DNA of 64,000 nt, taken from positions 25,030 through 89,029 of the forward strand of contig CAVULN010000021.1 of assembly GCA_963742305.1 (NCBI GenBank). Reading direction: 5' to 3'. Under the pieces are notes generated by a model. That model saw nothing but the letters and a program-made list of their open reading frames with translations. It had not been told where the DNA came from and did no database searches. Of the stretch, positions 45,986-55,305 are shown piece by piece; the first letter of the stretch is position 1, and every line of letters begins with the position of its first letter. The position numbers and the translations under genes are program-made. This DNA is from Roseiarcus sp963742305 (GTDB lineage Bacteria > Pseudomonadota > Alphaproteobacteria > Rhizobiales > Beijerinckiaceae).

Positions 45986-46740
45986 CACGAATCGCCTCGG
46001 GTGTGATTCAAGCTCCCAAACGGGAGCGGGTTGATGGGGCGCTACGAACTGAGCGACCGGGAATGGAAGGCGATTGAGCCACACCTTCCGGACAAGCCGC
46101 GCGGGGCGCCGCGGGTCGACGACAGACGGGTTCTGAACGGCATTTTCTGGGTGTTGCGTTCGGGCGCGCCGTGGGCGGATTTGCCTGAGCGCTATGGGCC
46201 GCGCACCACAGTCTACAACCGCTTCAATCGCTGGCGAAAGGCCGGGGTCCGGGACCGCCTGATGGACGCCATCGTCGAGGCTCACGAGGGCGAGGTTCAG
46301 TTGATCGACACCTCCATCGTGCGCGTCCACCAGCAGGGCGCGACGGCAAAAAGGGGGGTCAAGATCGATGTCTGGGTCGTTCCCGAGGCGGAACTCACCA
46401 CCAAAATCCATGCGCTCGTCGACAAGAAGGGGCGGCCGATTAAGCTCAAATTGACCGCCGGCCAAGCCAGCGACGTCGCCAGCGCGCCCGAGCTGATCGC
46501 CGATCTGCCTGAAGACGCGATGCTGATCGCCGACAAAGGCTATGACGCCAACGCGTTGCGCGAGGCGGTGGCCGAACGCGGCGCGTGGGCGAACATCCCG
46601 CCCAAAGCCAATCGCAAGGCCCCGATCCGCTTCGGCAAATACCTCTACAAGGCGCGCAATCTCATCGAGCGCTTCTTCAACAAGATCAAACATTTTCGCC
46701 GGATCGCGACCCGCTACGACAAGCTCGTTGCCTGAGGGTA
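45985..46740 (+). mobile_element. IS5-family element, right end lost
   Basis: Left boundary near 45985 (GATTCACGAATCGCCT, then TGTGATTCAAGCTCC) precedes a transposase gene whose C-terminal 20 or so residues are missing. No matching right inverted repeat is visible before the next remnant. Its left end closely resembles a motif inside the left end of the IS630 element at 41.5 kb. Confidence 0.65.
46034..46735 (+). pseudogene. IS5-family transposase, 3'-truncated
   Basis: 233 aa from ATG 46034. YELSDREWKAIEPHLPDKPRG and WVLRSGAPWADLPERYGPRTTVYNRFNRW define the IS5 (IS427-like) type. The catalytic Asp regions VQLIDTSIVRVHQ and MLIADKGYDANALRE are present. Between them the segment that should read KGGQDRCLGRSRGGLTTK is replaced by a compensated double frameshift (KRGVKIDVWVVPEAELTTK). 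The usual ending after RYDKL is absent. Confidence 0.82.
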
Positions 46741-47190
46741 TGCCGGAGTTCGGTCGGCACGTATTTTGCGGCGTCGCGTCGATGAGGGCGTCCGAAAACC
46801 CTTGCTTGTCGCTGGCGCTCACGATTGGCCGAGCGGCCCCGACCACGCTGTCGTCTCTCACAATCGAATCCAGGATCGTTCCGCCTCACGCGCCGTCGAG
46901 TTCGTCCCTGAGCTGATATTCGTGTGCCAGCCGGTCGAGGACGGCCGGGAGCGGGCGCTCCGCGGTAGGCAGCACCGCCAGCACGGCGCCGCGGCCACAG
47001 TCGCCGTCTGTACGCCACCCGCGGTAGAAGACGCGTTCGCCGTCCTCCCACAGGATTTGGAGATCGTTAAGCCCATCACCGTCGAACTGAAAGGACGGGT
47101 TCACTTGCCGGACTCCGCCGCGTCGGCCGCGGTCAGACTTTTGCACGCGCTGCTCTGCGACTGTGCCGTTGAACGTGCCCCCAAGCAAGC
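46740..47190 (-). pseudogene. Remnant of a large sensor histidine kinase N-terminus
   Basis: On the minus strand LNDLQILWEDGERVFYRGWRTDGD...AVLAVLPTAERPLPAVLDRLAHEYQLRDELDGA resembles the start of the kinase/ATPase/histidine-kinase fusion proteins (serine-threonine-kinase-like N-domain). The frame is lost after about 46886 and the sequence is cut at the IS5-type element. A receiver-domain fragment at 48.1 kb could be its former partner. Confidence 0.45.
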
Positions 47191-47519
47191 TTGGGAGCCT
47201 TCAGAAGGAAAGACCGCTGACCGCACGACAAGCGCCTCGTCCAGCAAATTTTGATCAAACGGACGGCTTTGCGCAGGAGCCGGAAATTGCCGGCCGGAAG
47301 TCTCGGCATCGAGCGCCTTTGCAATTGCTTTCTTGAAATTTGCCGCGCTTATGTACGCGCGAGTTGGCCGGTGCGCAAAACTCAACTTGGCCGTAAGGCC
47401 CCCCTGGCGAATGTCCTCCCCGATCGTCCAGGTTGCTTCGCGGCCGGTCAGCCCGTCCTTTCCAGGGCTCTGACCGGCCGCATTTTTTCAGCGTTCGATG
47501 AGCTTTCCGAATTCGGCGG

Positions 47520-48115
47520 GTCATCAAGACCGCTGCGTTGAGCTCACATTCGCGCTCTTCGGATCTTTCCTTCGTTAAGCACGCGGTCTCGGCGCCCTTA
47601 TCCGAGACGATCATCTTGGGCTTGCCGCGCCGCTCGATCAACGCCGTCAGCTCGCGCGCCGCCCGCCGGCCGGAGATCGAGGTGTCTGGGATCGCCGCCA
47701 GGCACTCCCGCGTCACGTCGTCGACGATGTTGAGGATGCGGAATCGCCTGCCGCTGGCGAATTGGTCATGGACGAAATCCAAGGACGCGCGTTGGCCGCC
47801 GTCTCGACCAGGATCGGCGCCCGCGACCCCATAGCGCGCCGTCGCGCTCGGCGTCTGCGGACCGTGAGGCCTTCCTCGCGGTAGAGACGGTAGATGCGGT
47901 TGATCCCCGAGGGTTCGCCGTCCTGTCGCAAGAAAACGAACAGACGCCGGCAGCCAAACCGCCGACGCTCGTTGTCCAGCGCACGCAGGCGGGCGCGCAG
48001 TTCGCTCTCCGCCGGCCTTCGGGAGCGATAGCGGATCATCTTGCGATCGGCGCCGACAATGGAGCAGGCCCGCCGTTCCGAGTCAGTGACGAGAAGATCA
48101 AGCGTCTCGGTCTCC
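47520..48115 (-). pseudogene. IS3-family transposase OrfB remnant
   Basis: Reads SERRACSIVGADRKMIRYRSRRPAESELRARLRALDNERRRFGCRRLFVFLRQDG...GLTVRRRRARRRA, then after a frame break SMDFVHDQFASGRRFRILNIVDDVTRECLAAIPDTSISGRRAARELTALIERRGKPKMIVSDKGAE. These are the HTH-like and DDE (first and second Asp) parts of IS3-type OrfB. The C-terminal third and OrfA are missing; what follows leftwards to about 47250 is unrecognised debris. Confidence 0.78.
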
Positions 48116-48259
48116 CGAAGCCCATTTGAGCGCCCCGGCCCCCGTAGCGGCCTCCAAAACCGCCCATCCTTCTTGCCGGAACGCGTCGGCAATGTCCTCA
48201 CGGGCGGACCAATCATCCTCGACAATCAGGGCGCTCAGGCCGATGAAAGGGTCTCTCAT
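48116..48259 (-). pseudogene. Response-regulator receiver fragment
   Basis: ATG 48259 starts MRDPFIGLSALIVEDDWSAREDIADAFRQEGWAVLEAATGAGAL, the first 48 residues of a receiver domain with the acidic EDD pocket. It is cut off by the IS3-type remnant before the phosphorylated Asp, so it is non-functional. Confidence 0.7.
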
Positions 48260-48540
48260 AGACGTGTTCTAACGGCCTATCCGAGATAAGGTTTCGGTCT
48301 CAAAACGCAGCACCAACGCGATCGTTCCTGGCGTACGGCAGGTCGGCCTTCTCGTCATGTTTGGACCGGCCGTTCATCCTCAACTTCGCGCGATGTTGTA
48401 GCACCAACTCCCGACTTGCCGACGGGTTGTCGGAAATGCGGGCTTTGCCTCGCAAGGCCACGCCGCCAGGGCTGATCGATGGGCTTGGGCGCCAACTCGT
48501 CGACGATGGCGGCGACCATCGCATTCAGGTCCGCGATCTC
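48260..48540. other. Unidentified debris upstream of the IS21 fragment
   Basis: 280 bp in which open frames on either strand have no recognisable product. One minus-strand frame (IADLNAMVAAIVDELAPKPIDQPWRRGL) is somewhat protein-like. Probably element fragments. Confidence 0.35.
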
Positions 48541-48717
48541 GTCATTGCAGTTCACCGGCGCGCTTCTCGACCGGCTCACCCATCACGTCCACATTCTCGA
48601 GATGAACGGCGACAGCTTCCGGCTCGCCGCCAGCAAGAAAGCTCAGCGCCGAACCAATTCGGCGCCCAATGCGATCGAGAGTGCAGCAAACGATGGAGCC
48701 GCGGGCGCCAAAATCTA

Positions 48718-49847
48718 AGCAGAGATTCGTTGGTTGGCCAACGGAATGCGGCTGCGCTGCGAGTTTAGGGCTGCGACGGCGCAGTGGATAGCCTGGTCGA
48801 GGACGTCTGGATCGGTGAAGGTCTGGTGAGCGAGATGGCGGGCTTTCAGATCGCCCCAAACGATCTCGATATCGTTGAGTTCCGGGGCGTATTTGGGCAG
48901 CCACTCGACGGCGAGCCAATGGGCGCGTTCGGCGAGCGCGGCATGCGCCGCTTTGCTGACATGGATCGGGCCGTTGTCGAGCACGAGAACGACCGGCTTG
49001 AAGGGCGCGCCGGGCTTCGGGCCGTAGAGATGGTCAAGGAGCCGCAGATGCTCGATGAAGTCGGCGCTGCGCTTGGTGGGCGAGGTGGTGACGATGAGCT
49101 TGCGCCGGGCGTAGTCGAGCGAGCCCATCATTGCGACTTTCTTAGCCTGTCCGGGCGCTGGCACGCGCAAATCCGCGCCCGCCTGGCCCAGGCGCGGGCA
49201 AGGTAGGGATGCGTGAGAGCTTCGCTCTCGTCGGCGAACAGAAGGACAATGTCGCCCGCCTCGGCCTTGCGCCTTGCGCAGCTTGAGCCGCAGGCCGATG
49301 CGGTCGACGGCGTCTTTGTCCTGAGGCCCTTTCAGCGTGTGGGGCGGACGGCGAAAGCGGAACCCCTTTTTGGCGCAGAACTTTCGACAGCTGCGATCTT
49401 GAGATCGTCACGCCTTCGCGGCTGGCGATCTCCTTGGCCAGGCGGGCCAGTGTCCAATTGGGCGGATCGGCGACCGGCGCGGATAAGAGCGGCTCGACCA
49501 CCCGAAGCGCGGCTTGCGCCTTGAGCGGCTCAGGACCCGGCGCGACCCGCGCTTTGAGAGCCTCGACCCCGCCGCCGATGAAATCGCTGCGCCATAGCCG
49601 CACCGTATCCTCGCGAACGCCGAAGGCTTCGGCGATCCGCCCGCTGGTCCAGCCGGCCAGCGTCAACAAAATCGCCCGAGCCCGGTCGGCCTCGGCCCGA
49701 TCAACGCCGCCAGCGAGAGCCTTGAGCGCCCCTTGTTGTTCCTCCGTCGCCGTCACTGGAGATTTGCCCGCCATGCCCCGTCCTCCGAATCAAACCACAG
49801 AGCCCAATCACGACCGGCAATCGTTGGCCAGTCCGATCAAACTTGCT
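48718..49847 (-). mobile_element. IS630-family element type 2, copy A
   Basis: 1130 bp bounded by TA at 48716-48717 and 49848-49849, with ends AAGCAAGTTTGATC... and AAGCAGAAATTCGTTGG... that share AAGCA and an inner GGCCAACG. Nearly identical to copy B at 54171-55301 but in the opposite orientation. Confidence 0.85.
48721..49774 (-). pseudogene. IS630 transposase, copy A, frame-disrupted
   Basis: Start ATG 49774: MAGKSPVTATEEQQGALKALAGG, helix-turn-helix GRIAEAFGVREDTVRLWRSDF, then ISRSQLSKVLRQKG where the frame breaks at an A5-G4 run (about 49365). The DDE part resumes in two further pieces: VLLFADESEALTHPYLA and, from about 49170, MRVPAPGQAKKVAMMGSLDYARRK...VVLVLDNGPIHVSKAAH...LPKYAPELNDIEIVWGDLK. 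All catalytic residues can be read, but not in one frame. Confidence 0.8.
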
Positions 49848-49926
49848 TAGATCGCCGCCGCCAGCGCTGAGCCGTGCTCCGCTACGCTCCGCACGCCCCA
49901 GCGCTGGCGGCAAAAGAAAAACAAAC

Positions 49927-49947
49927 AAGGGCCTTGCGGCCCTTTTC
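49927..49947 (+). terminator. Rho-independent terminator in the IS21 3' region
   Basis: AAGGGCC-TTGC-GGCCCTT forms a 7-bp stem with a 4-base loop followed by TTTCTCT. It lies downstream of the istB fragment and before the IS21 end. Confidence 0.65.
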
Positions 49948-50075
49948 TCTCAACTTGGCTGGTACACTTTCACGCCGCCATTTGGCACATTTTCTCGCCG
50001 CCGTTGACATCTCGCGACGGACAATTCGTCGTCGCCATCGGCAAGCGTGACAACGGATGCTGGCGAGAGGGTGCA

Positions 50076-51707
50076 GTGAAGCCGGCTGCCGTCGTCAAGC
50101 CTCAGCGTTGCGCGATCTACACCGGCGTCTCGACTGAGAATGGGCTCGAACAGGAATTCAACTCCTCCACGCTCAACGGGAGGCCGCGCAGGCCTACATC
50201 AAGAGCCAGGCCCATGAGGGCTGGAAACTGATCCGAGACCATTATGACGACGGCGGCTTCTCTGGCGGCAGTTGAGCGTCCCGGTCTGCAGAAGCTGCTC
50301 GCCGACCTCCGGGAGCGCCGAATCGACATCGTCGTCGTTTACAAGGTCGACCGCCTGACCCGGTCGCTCACCGACTTCGCCAAGCTCGTGGAGCAATTTG
50401 ACAGCCATAGCGTCGCCTTCGTCTCGGTGACCCAATCGTTCAACACCACCACCAGTATGAGGCTGACCCTCAACGTGCTGCTGTCCTTCGCTCAGTTCGA
50501 GCGAGAGGTCACCGGCGAGCGCATTCGCGACAAGATCGCTGCATCGAAGAAGAAGGGGCTTTGGGTCGGTGGCGTGGTCCCGACGGGCTATAACGTCAAT
50601 GACCGGAAGCTGATCGTCAACGAGGAAGAAGCTGCGACCGTGCGGCTGATCTTCGCGCGCTATCTCGACCTCGGATCGTTGCCTGCGCTGCAGCGGGACT
50701 TGCGCGAGCGCGGGATCATAACCCGAAGGAGAACGCTTTTCTCCGGCCGCGCAATCGGCGGCCGAGCGCTCACCAATGGGCCGTTGGCCTATCTGCTGCG
50801 TAACCGAATGTACCTTGGCGAGATCAACCATCGCGACAAGAGTTATCCCGGTGAGCACCAGCCGATCATCGACGAGAAATTATTCGAAGTGGTCCAGGCC
50901 AGGCTGACCGAGAATCTTCGGGGGCGACGCCTGCGGCGTCAAAGCTCCAACGCCCTACTTATGGGTAAGCTGTTCGACGATCAGGGCAACCGGATGACGC
51001 CGACTTATGCCATCAAGAAGGGAGTGCGGTACTGCTATTACGCCTCTTGCGTCCTCGCCCAGGGTCGGAAGAAAGACGCCGGATCGATCCCGCGGGTCGC
51101 AGCTGAGGCCATCGAGCGAATTGTCCTCGACGCCGTCGTCGCCCTGCCGCCGGCGAAGCAAATCGAGCTTCGATCGAGTCCGCCATCGGCCGAAGTGTTG
51201 AGCCCAGATCGGGACGGCGAGGCTGTGGAACTGATCGAGAAAATTGCGACCGATGTCGACAGAATCACTCTTTGCTCTCGGTCGATCGAAATCCGGTTCC
51301 TCGAAGGTTCTGACCGCCCCTCCAAAGTGATCGCGATCCCATGGTCGCCGCAAACCTTGCGACGTAGGCGCGAGGTGATCCAGCCATCGAGCGAAGCGGC
51401 GAACGCAGCCCGACCGATCCGGGCTGAAGCGAGGACGAAACTTCTTTCCGCGGTCGCCAACGGGTGGCGATGGCTCGACGAAATAGCTTCTCGCAAGGTC
51501 GTCGGCATCGAGGCGATTGTCGCCCGCGAAGGCGTCAGGGAACGATCCGCCCGCATGGGGATCTCCCTCGCTTTCCTCGCTCCGGATATCATCCAGGCGG
51601 CTGTCGACGGAACCCTTCCACGCGGCCTCGGCGTCTCGCGTCTGATGGACATGCCGCCGAACTGGGCCGATCAGCGGCGGGCCCTTGGATTCGCGCCAAA
51701 CCGCTGA
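50076..51707 (+). CDS. Large serine recombinase (resolvase + recombinase + zinc ribbon), frame-disrupted
   Basis: About 540 aa from GTG 50076. The catalytic start QRCAIYTGVSTENGLEQEF has the nucleophile Ser in VST, but the conserved Arg of YTRVST is Gly. Two breaks (about 50165 and about 50272) must be corrected to read EAAQAYIKSQAHEGWKLIRDHYDDGGFSGG and then ERPGLQKLLADLRERRIDIVVVYKVDRLTRS. The recombinase domain (GLWVGGVVPTGYNVNDRKL) and zinc ribbon (LLMGKLFDDQGNRMTPTYAIKKGVRYCYYAS) follow, and the C-terminus is intact. It faces the 3' end of tRNA-Ala. Confidence 0.82.
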
Positions 51708-52054
51708 GCGGAGAATAGACGCATCAACAGTCTGTAGAACCTTGAGCGTTGGCGCAAGCAAACGATGGGAGCTGCGCGTCCCATATGGCATAAGCTTGAT
51801 GTGCTCAGTGCCCCGACTGAGGCCGGACCATGAGCGTCACCGGCGGCATGATCGGCTTGCGATCGTCTCTCCTGAACGCAATGCAACTCTCCACGGAAAC
51901 GGGATTTTGCCCTGGAGACTGGAGGCTGGCAATGCCGCCGAAGGCCGAAAATCTCAGTCTCTGTGGGCCTTCTTGTGTCCTCACGACGCGCATGTCCTGG
52001 ATATCTCGGGGACATTCAGAAAGACAAAAAACGTGCAATATCAATTAGTTGCTT
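51708..52054. other. Gap between recombinase and tRNA-Ala, no gene seen
   Basis: About 350 bp of more average GC. Short frames exist on both strands, but none has a recognisable product or ribosome site. If the recombinase marks an island integrated beside the tRNA, this stretch would hold the attachment-site arm; I found no repeat of the tRNA 3' end by eye. Confidence 0.4.
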
Positions 52055-52130
52055 GGTGGAGCCAGACGGAATTGAACCGACGACCTCTTCAATGCCATTG
52101 AAGCGCTCTCCCAACTGAGCTATGGCCCCA
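52055..52130 (-). tRNA. tRNA-Ala (anticodon GGC)
   Basis: 76 nt with CCA encoded. Acceptor GGGGCCA pairs with TGGCTCC (one G-T pair); D arm GCTCAGTTGGGAGAGC; anticodon arm CTTCA-ATGGCAT-TGAAG with GGC in the loop; T arm GTCGG-TTCAATT-CCGTC (one G-T pair). All arms fold as a standard alanine tRNA. Confidence 0.96.
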
Positions 52131-52276
52131 TTCTCCTAAACCCTCGGCCGCTTCGATTGGGACGAAGCTGCCACCCTTGTCTTGAGGGCGCGGGTATAAC
52201 CGCAAACCCGCGCTCCCGACAAGAGCCGTGGGCCGCTCGGCCCCAGTACGGTCCTCTCAAAACCCGGACCGCCCGT

Positions 52277-52651
52277 TCAGGGCTCCTCGTCGGGCGCGAT
52301 GTCGCCGTCGATGAGGTTGCTGACGTCGTCGTCGTCTTCCTCTTCTTCTTCCAGGAACGGATCATCCGCGGTGTCGGCCTCGGCGTCCTCCTCGACATCG
52401 ATGTCGTCGACCACCGGCTCTGCGGCCTTCTCCTCGCCCGCCTCGACCTCGTCGAGCGACACGACCTCCACGCCGGCGGGCGTCGCCAGCTCGGCTTCCT
52501 CTTCCTCAGGCTTTACGGGCGTCCGCGCCCGCGCCGCGCCCTGAAACACGGTTCCGCATTTCGGGCAGACGATCGGATCCTTGTTAAGATCGAAGAATTT
52601 GGCGCCGCAGTTCTGGCACTGATGCTTGCTTCCGAGTTCGGGTTTGGCCAA
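52277..52651 (-). CDS. FYDLN acid-domain protein (TIGR02300)
   Basis: 124 aa from TTG 52651, the start giving LAKPELGSKHQC as in the family; longer starts up to 52714 are possible. The signature appears as FFDLNKDPIVCPKCG with a CxxC...CxxC zinc-binding pair. The rest is a strongly acidic tail (EEEEEDDDDVSNLIDG). Widespread in alphaproteobacteria, function unknown, usually between tRNA-Ala and aroA as here. Confidence 0.9.
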   Translation of the reverse strand: MAKPELGSKHQCQNCGAKFFDLNKDPIVCPKCGTVFQGAARARTPVKPEEEEAELATPAGVEVVSLDEVEAGEEKAAEPVVDDIDVEEDAEADTADDPFLEEEEEDDDDVSNLIDGDIAPDEEP

Positions 52652-52827
52652 GGCAATCTGTTCCCGGTGGTTGAGGGCGGAATTTCGGCGGGCTCCGTTA
52701 GTCATGCCCCCCACCCGTTGTCAATGCGCTAAATGGATCGGCGGTCGACAGTCCTCAGCGCCAGTGATACCAGCCCGGTCTCTTACGCTCGCACGGGCTC
52801 GCGCCGGCGAAAAATCAAGGTCGTTTC

Positions 52828-54171
52828 GTGTCCTCTCATCCCGCGATGCTTTCCGCTGGCCCGCAACTCAGCGCCAAACGCTCGAGGCCGCTGAAGGGGC
52901 GGGTCAGGCCGCCCGGCGACAAGTCGATCTCGCATCGTGCGCTTCTGTTCGGCCTTCTCGCCCGCGGGGAGACGACGGTCGAAGGGCTGCTCGAGGGCGA
53001 CGACGTCATGGGAACCGGCAAGGCCTGTCAGGCGCTCGGCGCTCTTATCGAGCGGCGCGGTCCCGGCGCATGGCGAATTCAGGGGGTGGGCGTCGGCGCG
53101 ATCCTGTCGCCGCGGGAAACGCTCGACTTCGGCAACGCCGGCACCGGCTGTCGCCTGATGATGGGCGTGGTCGGCGGTCACGGGATAACGGCTGCCTTCG
53201 ACGGCGACGCCTCGCTGCGCAAACGGCCGATGCGGCGCATCCTCGATCCCCTGAGGCTCATGGGCGCCGAGGTCCTGTCCGAAGCGGAAGGTGGGCGCTG
53301 TCCGATCGTGCTGAGGGGCGCCCGCGATCCGGCGCCCATCGAATATCGCACGCCGGTCGCCTCGGCGCAGATCAAGTCGGCCGTCCTGCTCGCGGGCCTC
53401 AACGCGGCGGGCAAGACGACCGTGATCGAAGCGGAGGCCTCCCGGGACCATACCGAGAAGATGCTCGCCCATTTCGGCGCCGACGTCACGGTTACGTCGG
53501 AAGGGGAGGGGCGGCGAATCACGCTCGCCGGCCGGCCGGAATTGCGTCCGGCCGCCGTGGTTGTTCCGGGCGACCCTTCGTCGGCGGCGTTCCCCATTGT
53601 CGCCGCCTCGATCGTTCCAGGTTCGGACATCGTGGTCGAGGGCGTGATGATGAATCCGCTGAGGACCGGGCTTCTGACCACGCTGAAGGAGATGGGCGCT
53701 CATATCGAAGCTCTCGACAGGCGTATGGAAGGCGGCGAGGAAGTCGCGGACCTGCGGGTGCGCGCGGGCACGCTTCACGGGGTCGACGTTCCCGCTTCGC
53801 GCGCCCCCTCGATGATCGATGAATATCCGATCCTGGCGGTCGCCGCCGCCTTCGCCTCCGGCTCGACGCGGATGCGGGGTCTGCACGAATTGAGGGTGAA
53901 GGAGAGCGACCGCCTGGCCGCCATCGCAGCGGGCTTGAGGGCCGCCGGCGTCGATTGCGCCATCGAGGACGACGACCTGATCGTCGAAGGCGGCCGGCCG
54001 CGGGGCGGGGGAACGGCGCTCACCCACATGGATCATCGGATCGCGATGAGCTTTCTCATCATGGGGCTCGCCAGCCTCGAGCCGATGACGATCGACGACT
54101 CCTCGATGATCGCCACCAGCTTCCCGGACTTCCAGCCGGCGATGGAGCGGCTTGGCGCGCAATTCGGCTAA
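52828..54171 (+). CDS. aroA: 3-phosphoshikimate 1-carboxyvinyltransferase (EPSP synthase, class II-like)
   Basis: 447 aa from GTG 52828 (an ATG at 52846 is possible). Joins shikimate 3-phosphate and phosphoenolpyruvate in aromatic amino acid synthesis. PGDKSISHRALLFGLLARGETTVEGLLEGDDV, DFGNAGTGCRLMMG, SAQIKSAVLLAGLN and ELRVKESDRLAAIAAGL are conserved and of the alphaproteobacterial class II type. The 3' end is abutted by IS630 copy B: the last codons GGC-TAA use the TA target, so the native C-terminus may be altered by a few residues. The genes that normally follow (cmk, rpsA) are absent. Confidence 0.92.
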   Translation: MSSHPAMLSAGPQLSAKRSRPLKGRVRPPGDKSISHRALLFGLLARGETTVEGLLEGDDVMGTGKACQALGALIERRGPGAWRIQGVGVGAILSPRETLDFGNAGTGCRLMMGVVGGHGITAAFDGDASLRKRPMRRILDPLRLMGAEVLSEAEGGRCPIVLRGARDPAPIEYRTPVASAQIKSAVLLAGLNAAGKTTVIEAEASRDHTEKMLAHFGADVTVTSEGEGRRITLAGRPELRPAAVVVPGDPSSAAFPIVAASIVPGSDIVVEGVMMNPLRTGLLTTLKEMGAHIEALDRRMEGGEEVADLRVRAGTLHGVDVPASRAPSMIDEYPILAVAAAFASGSTRMRGLHELRVKESDRLAAIAAGLRAAGVDCAIEDDDLIVEGGRPRGGGTALTHMDHRIAMSFLIMGLASLEPMTIDDSSMIATSFPDFQPAMERLGAQFG

Positions 54172-55301
54172 GCAAGTTTGATCGGACTGGCCAACGATTG
54201 CCGGTCGTGATTCCGTTCTCTGGGTTGATTCGGAGGACGGGGCATGGCGGGCAAATCTCCAGTGACGGCGACGGAGGAACAACAAGGGGCGCTCAAGGCT
54301 CTCGCCGGCGGCGCGGATCGGGCCGAGGCGGACCGGGCGCGGGCGATCCTGTTGACGCTGGCCGGCTGGACCAGCGCCCGAATCGCCGAAGCTTTTGGGG
54401 TTCGTGAGGATACGGTGCGGCTCTGGCGCAGCGATTTTGCCGGCGGCGGGGTCGAGGCTCTCAAGGCGCGCGTCGCGCCAGGTCCGGAGCCGCTCAAGGC
54501 GCAGGCCGCGCTTCGGGTGGCCGAGCCGCTGTTATCGGCGCCGGTCGCCGATCGGCCCAATTGGACCCTGGCGCGCCTGGCCGAGGAGATCGCCAGCCGC
54601 GAAGGCGTGACGATCTCAAGATCGCAGCTCTCGAAGGTTCTGCGCCAAAAAGGGGGTTCCGCTTCCGCCGCCCGCGCCACACCCTGAAAGGGCGTCAGGA
54701 CAAAGACGCCGTCGATCGCATCGGCCTGCGGCTCAAACTGCGCAAGGCGCAAGCCGAGGCCGGCGACATCGTCCTTCTGTTCGCCGACGAAAGCGAAGCT
54801 CTCACGCATCCCTACCTTGCCCGCGCCTGGGCCAGGCGCGGCGCCGACCTGCGTGTGCCGGCGCCGGGGCAAGCCAAGAAGGTTGCGATGATGGGCTCGC
54901 TCGACTACGCAAGGCGCAAGCTCGTCGTCACCACCTCGCCCACCAAGCGCAGCGCCGACTTCATCGAGCATCTGCGGCTCCTTGACCATCTCTACGGCCC
55001 GAAGCCCGGCGCGCCCTTCAAGCCGGTCGTTCTCGTGCTCGACAACGGCCCGATCCATGTCAGCAAAGCGGCGCATGCCGCGCTCGCCGAACGCGCCCAT
55101 TGGCTCGCCGTCGAGTGGCTGCCCAAATACGCCCCGGAACTCAACGACATCGAGATCGTTTGGGGCGATCTGAAAGCCCGCCATCTCGCTCACCAGACCT
55201 TCACCGATCCAGACGTCCTCGACCAGGCTATCCACTGCGCCGTCGCAGCCCTAAACTCGCAGCGCAGCCGCATTCCGTTGGCCAACCAACGAATTTCTGC
55301 T
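54171..55301 (+). mobile_element. IS630-family element type 2, copy B
   Basis: 1131 bp between TA dinucleotides at 54169-54170 and 55302-55303, same ends as copy A but reversed orientation. It lies between aroA and the dinB gene. One base longer than copy A, in part through a G5 instead of G4 run at the transposase frame break. Confidence 0.87.
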
Positions 55302-55304
55302 TAG
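54244..55304 (+). pseudogene. IS630 transposase, copy B, frame-disrupted
   Basis: ATG 54244: MAGKSPVTATEEQQGALKALAGGADRAEADRARAILLTLAGWTSARIAEAFG, to LSKVLRQKG. At an A5-G5 run (about 54650) the frame changes and the DDE part reads FRFRRPRHTLKGRQDKDAVDRIGLRLKLRKAQAEAGDIVLLFADESEALTHPYLARAWARRGADLRVPAPG through VLVLDNGPIHVS and YAPELNDIEIVWGDLK to the stop. Apart from this single break it is complete, so it could be active if the break is bypassed by slippage or is an error. Confidence 0.82.
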
Positions 55305-55305
55305 G

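Larger units (their letters stand above)
48541..50009 (+). mobile_element. IS21-family remnant interrupted by an IS630 element
   Basis: 48547-48715 encodes the C-terminus of an IstB-type ATPase (TGALLDRLTHHVHILEMNGDSFRLAASKKAQRR). The IS630 copy at 48718-49847 follows, and after it the right end of an IS21-type element: repeated GGTACACTTTCACGCCGCC and GGCACATTTTCTCGCCGCC and the terminal CCGTTGACA at 50009. So an IS630 element jumped into what was left of an IS21 element. Confidence 0.7.

Noticed and set aside
46766..47254. 162-codon plus-strand ORF
   Set aside because: The opposite strand carries recognisable sensor-kinase sequence, and this frame has no family features.
51830..52048. 72-codon plus-strand ORF before tRNA-Ala
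   Set aside because: No ribosome site, no family, composition like noncoding sequence.
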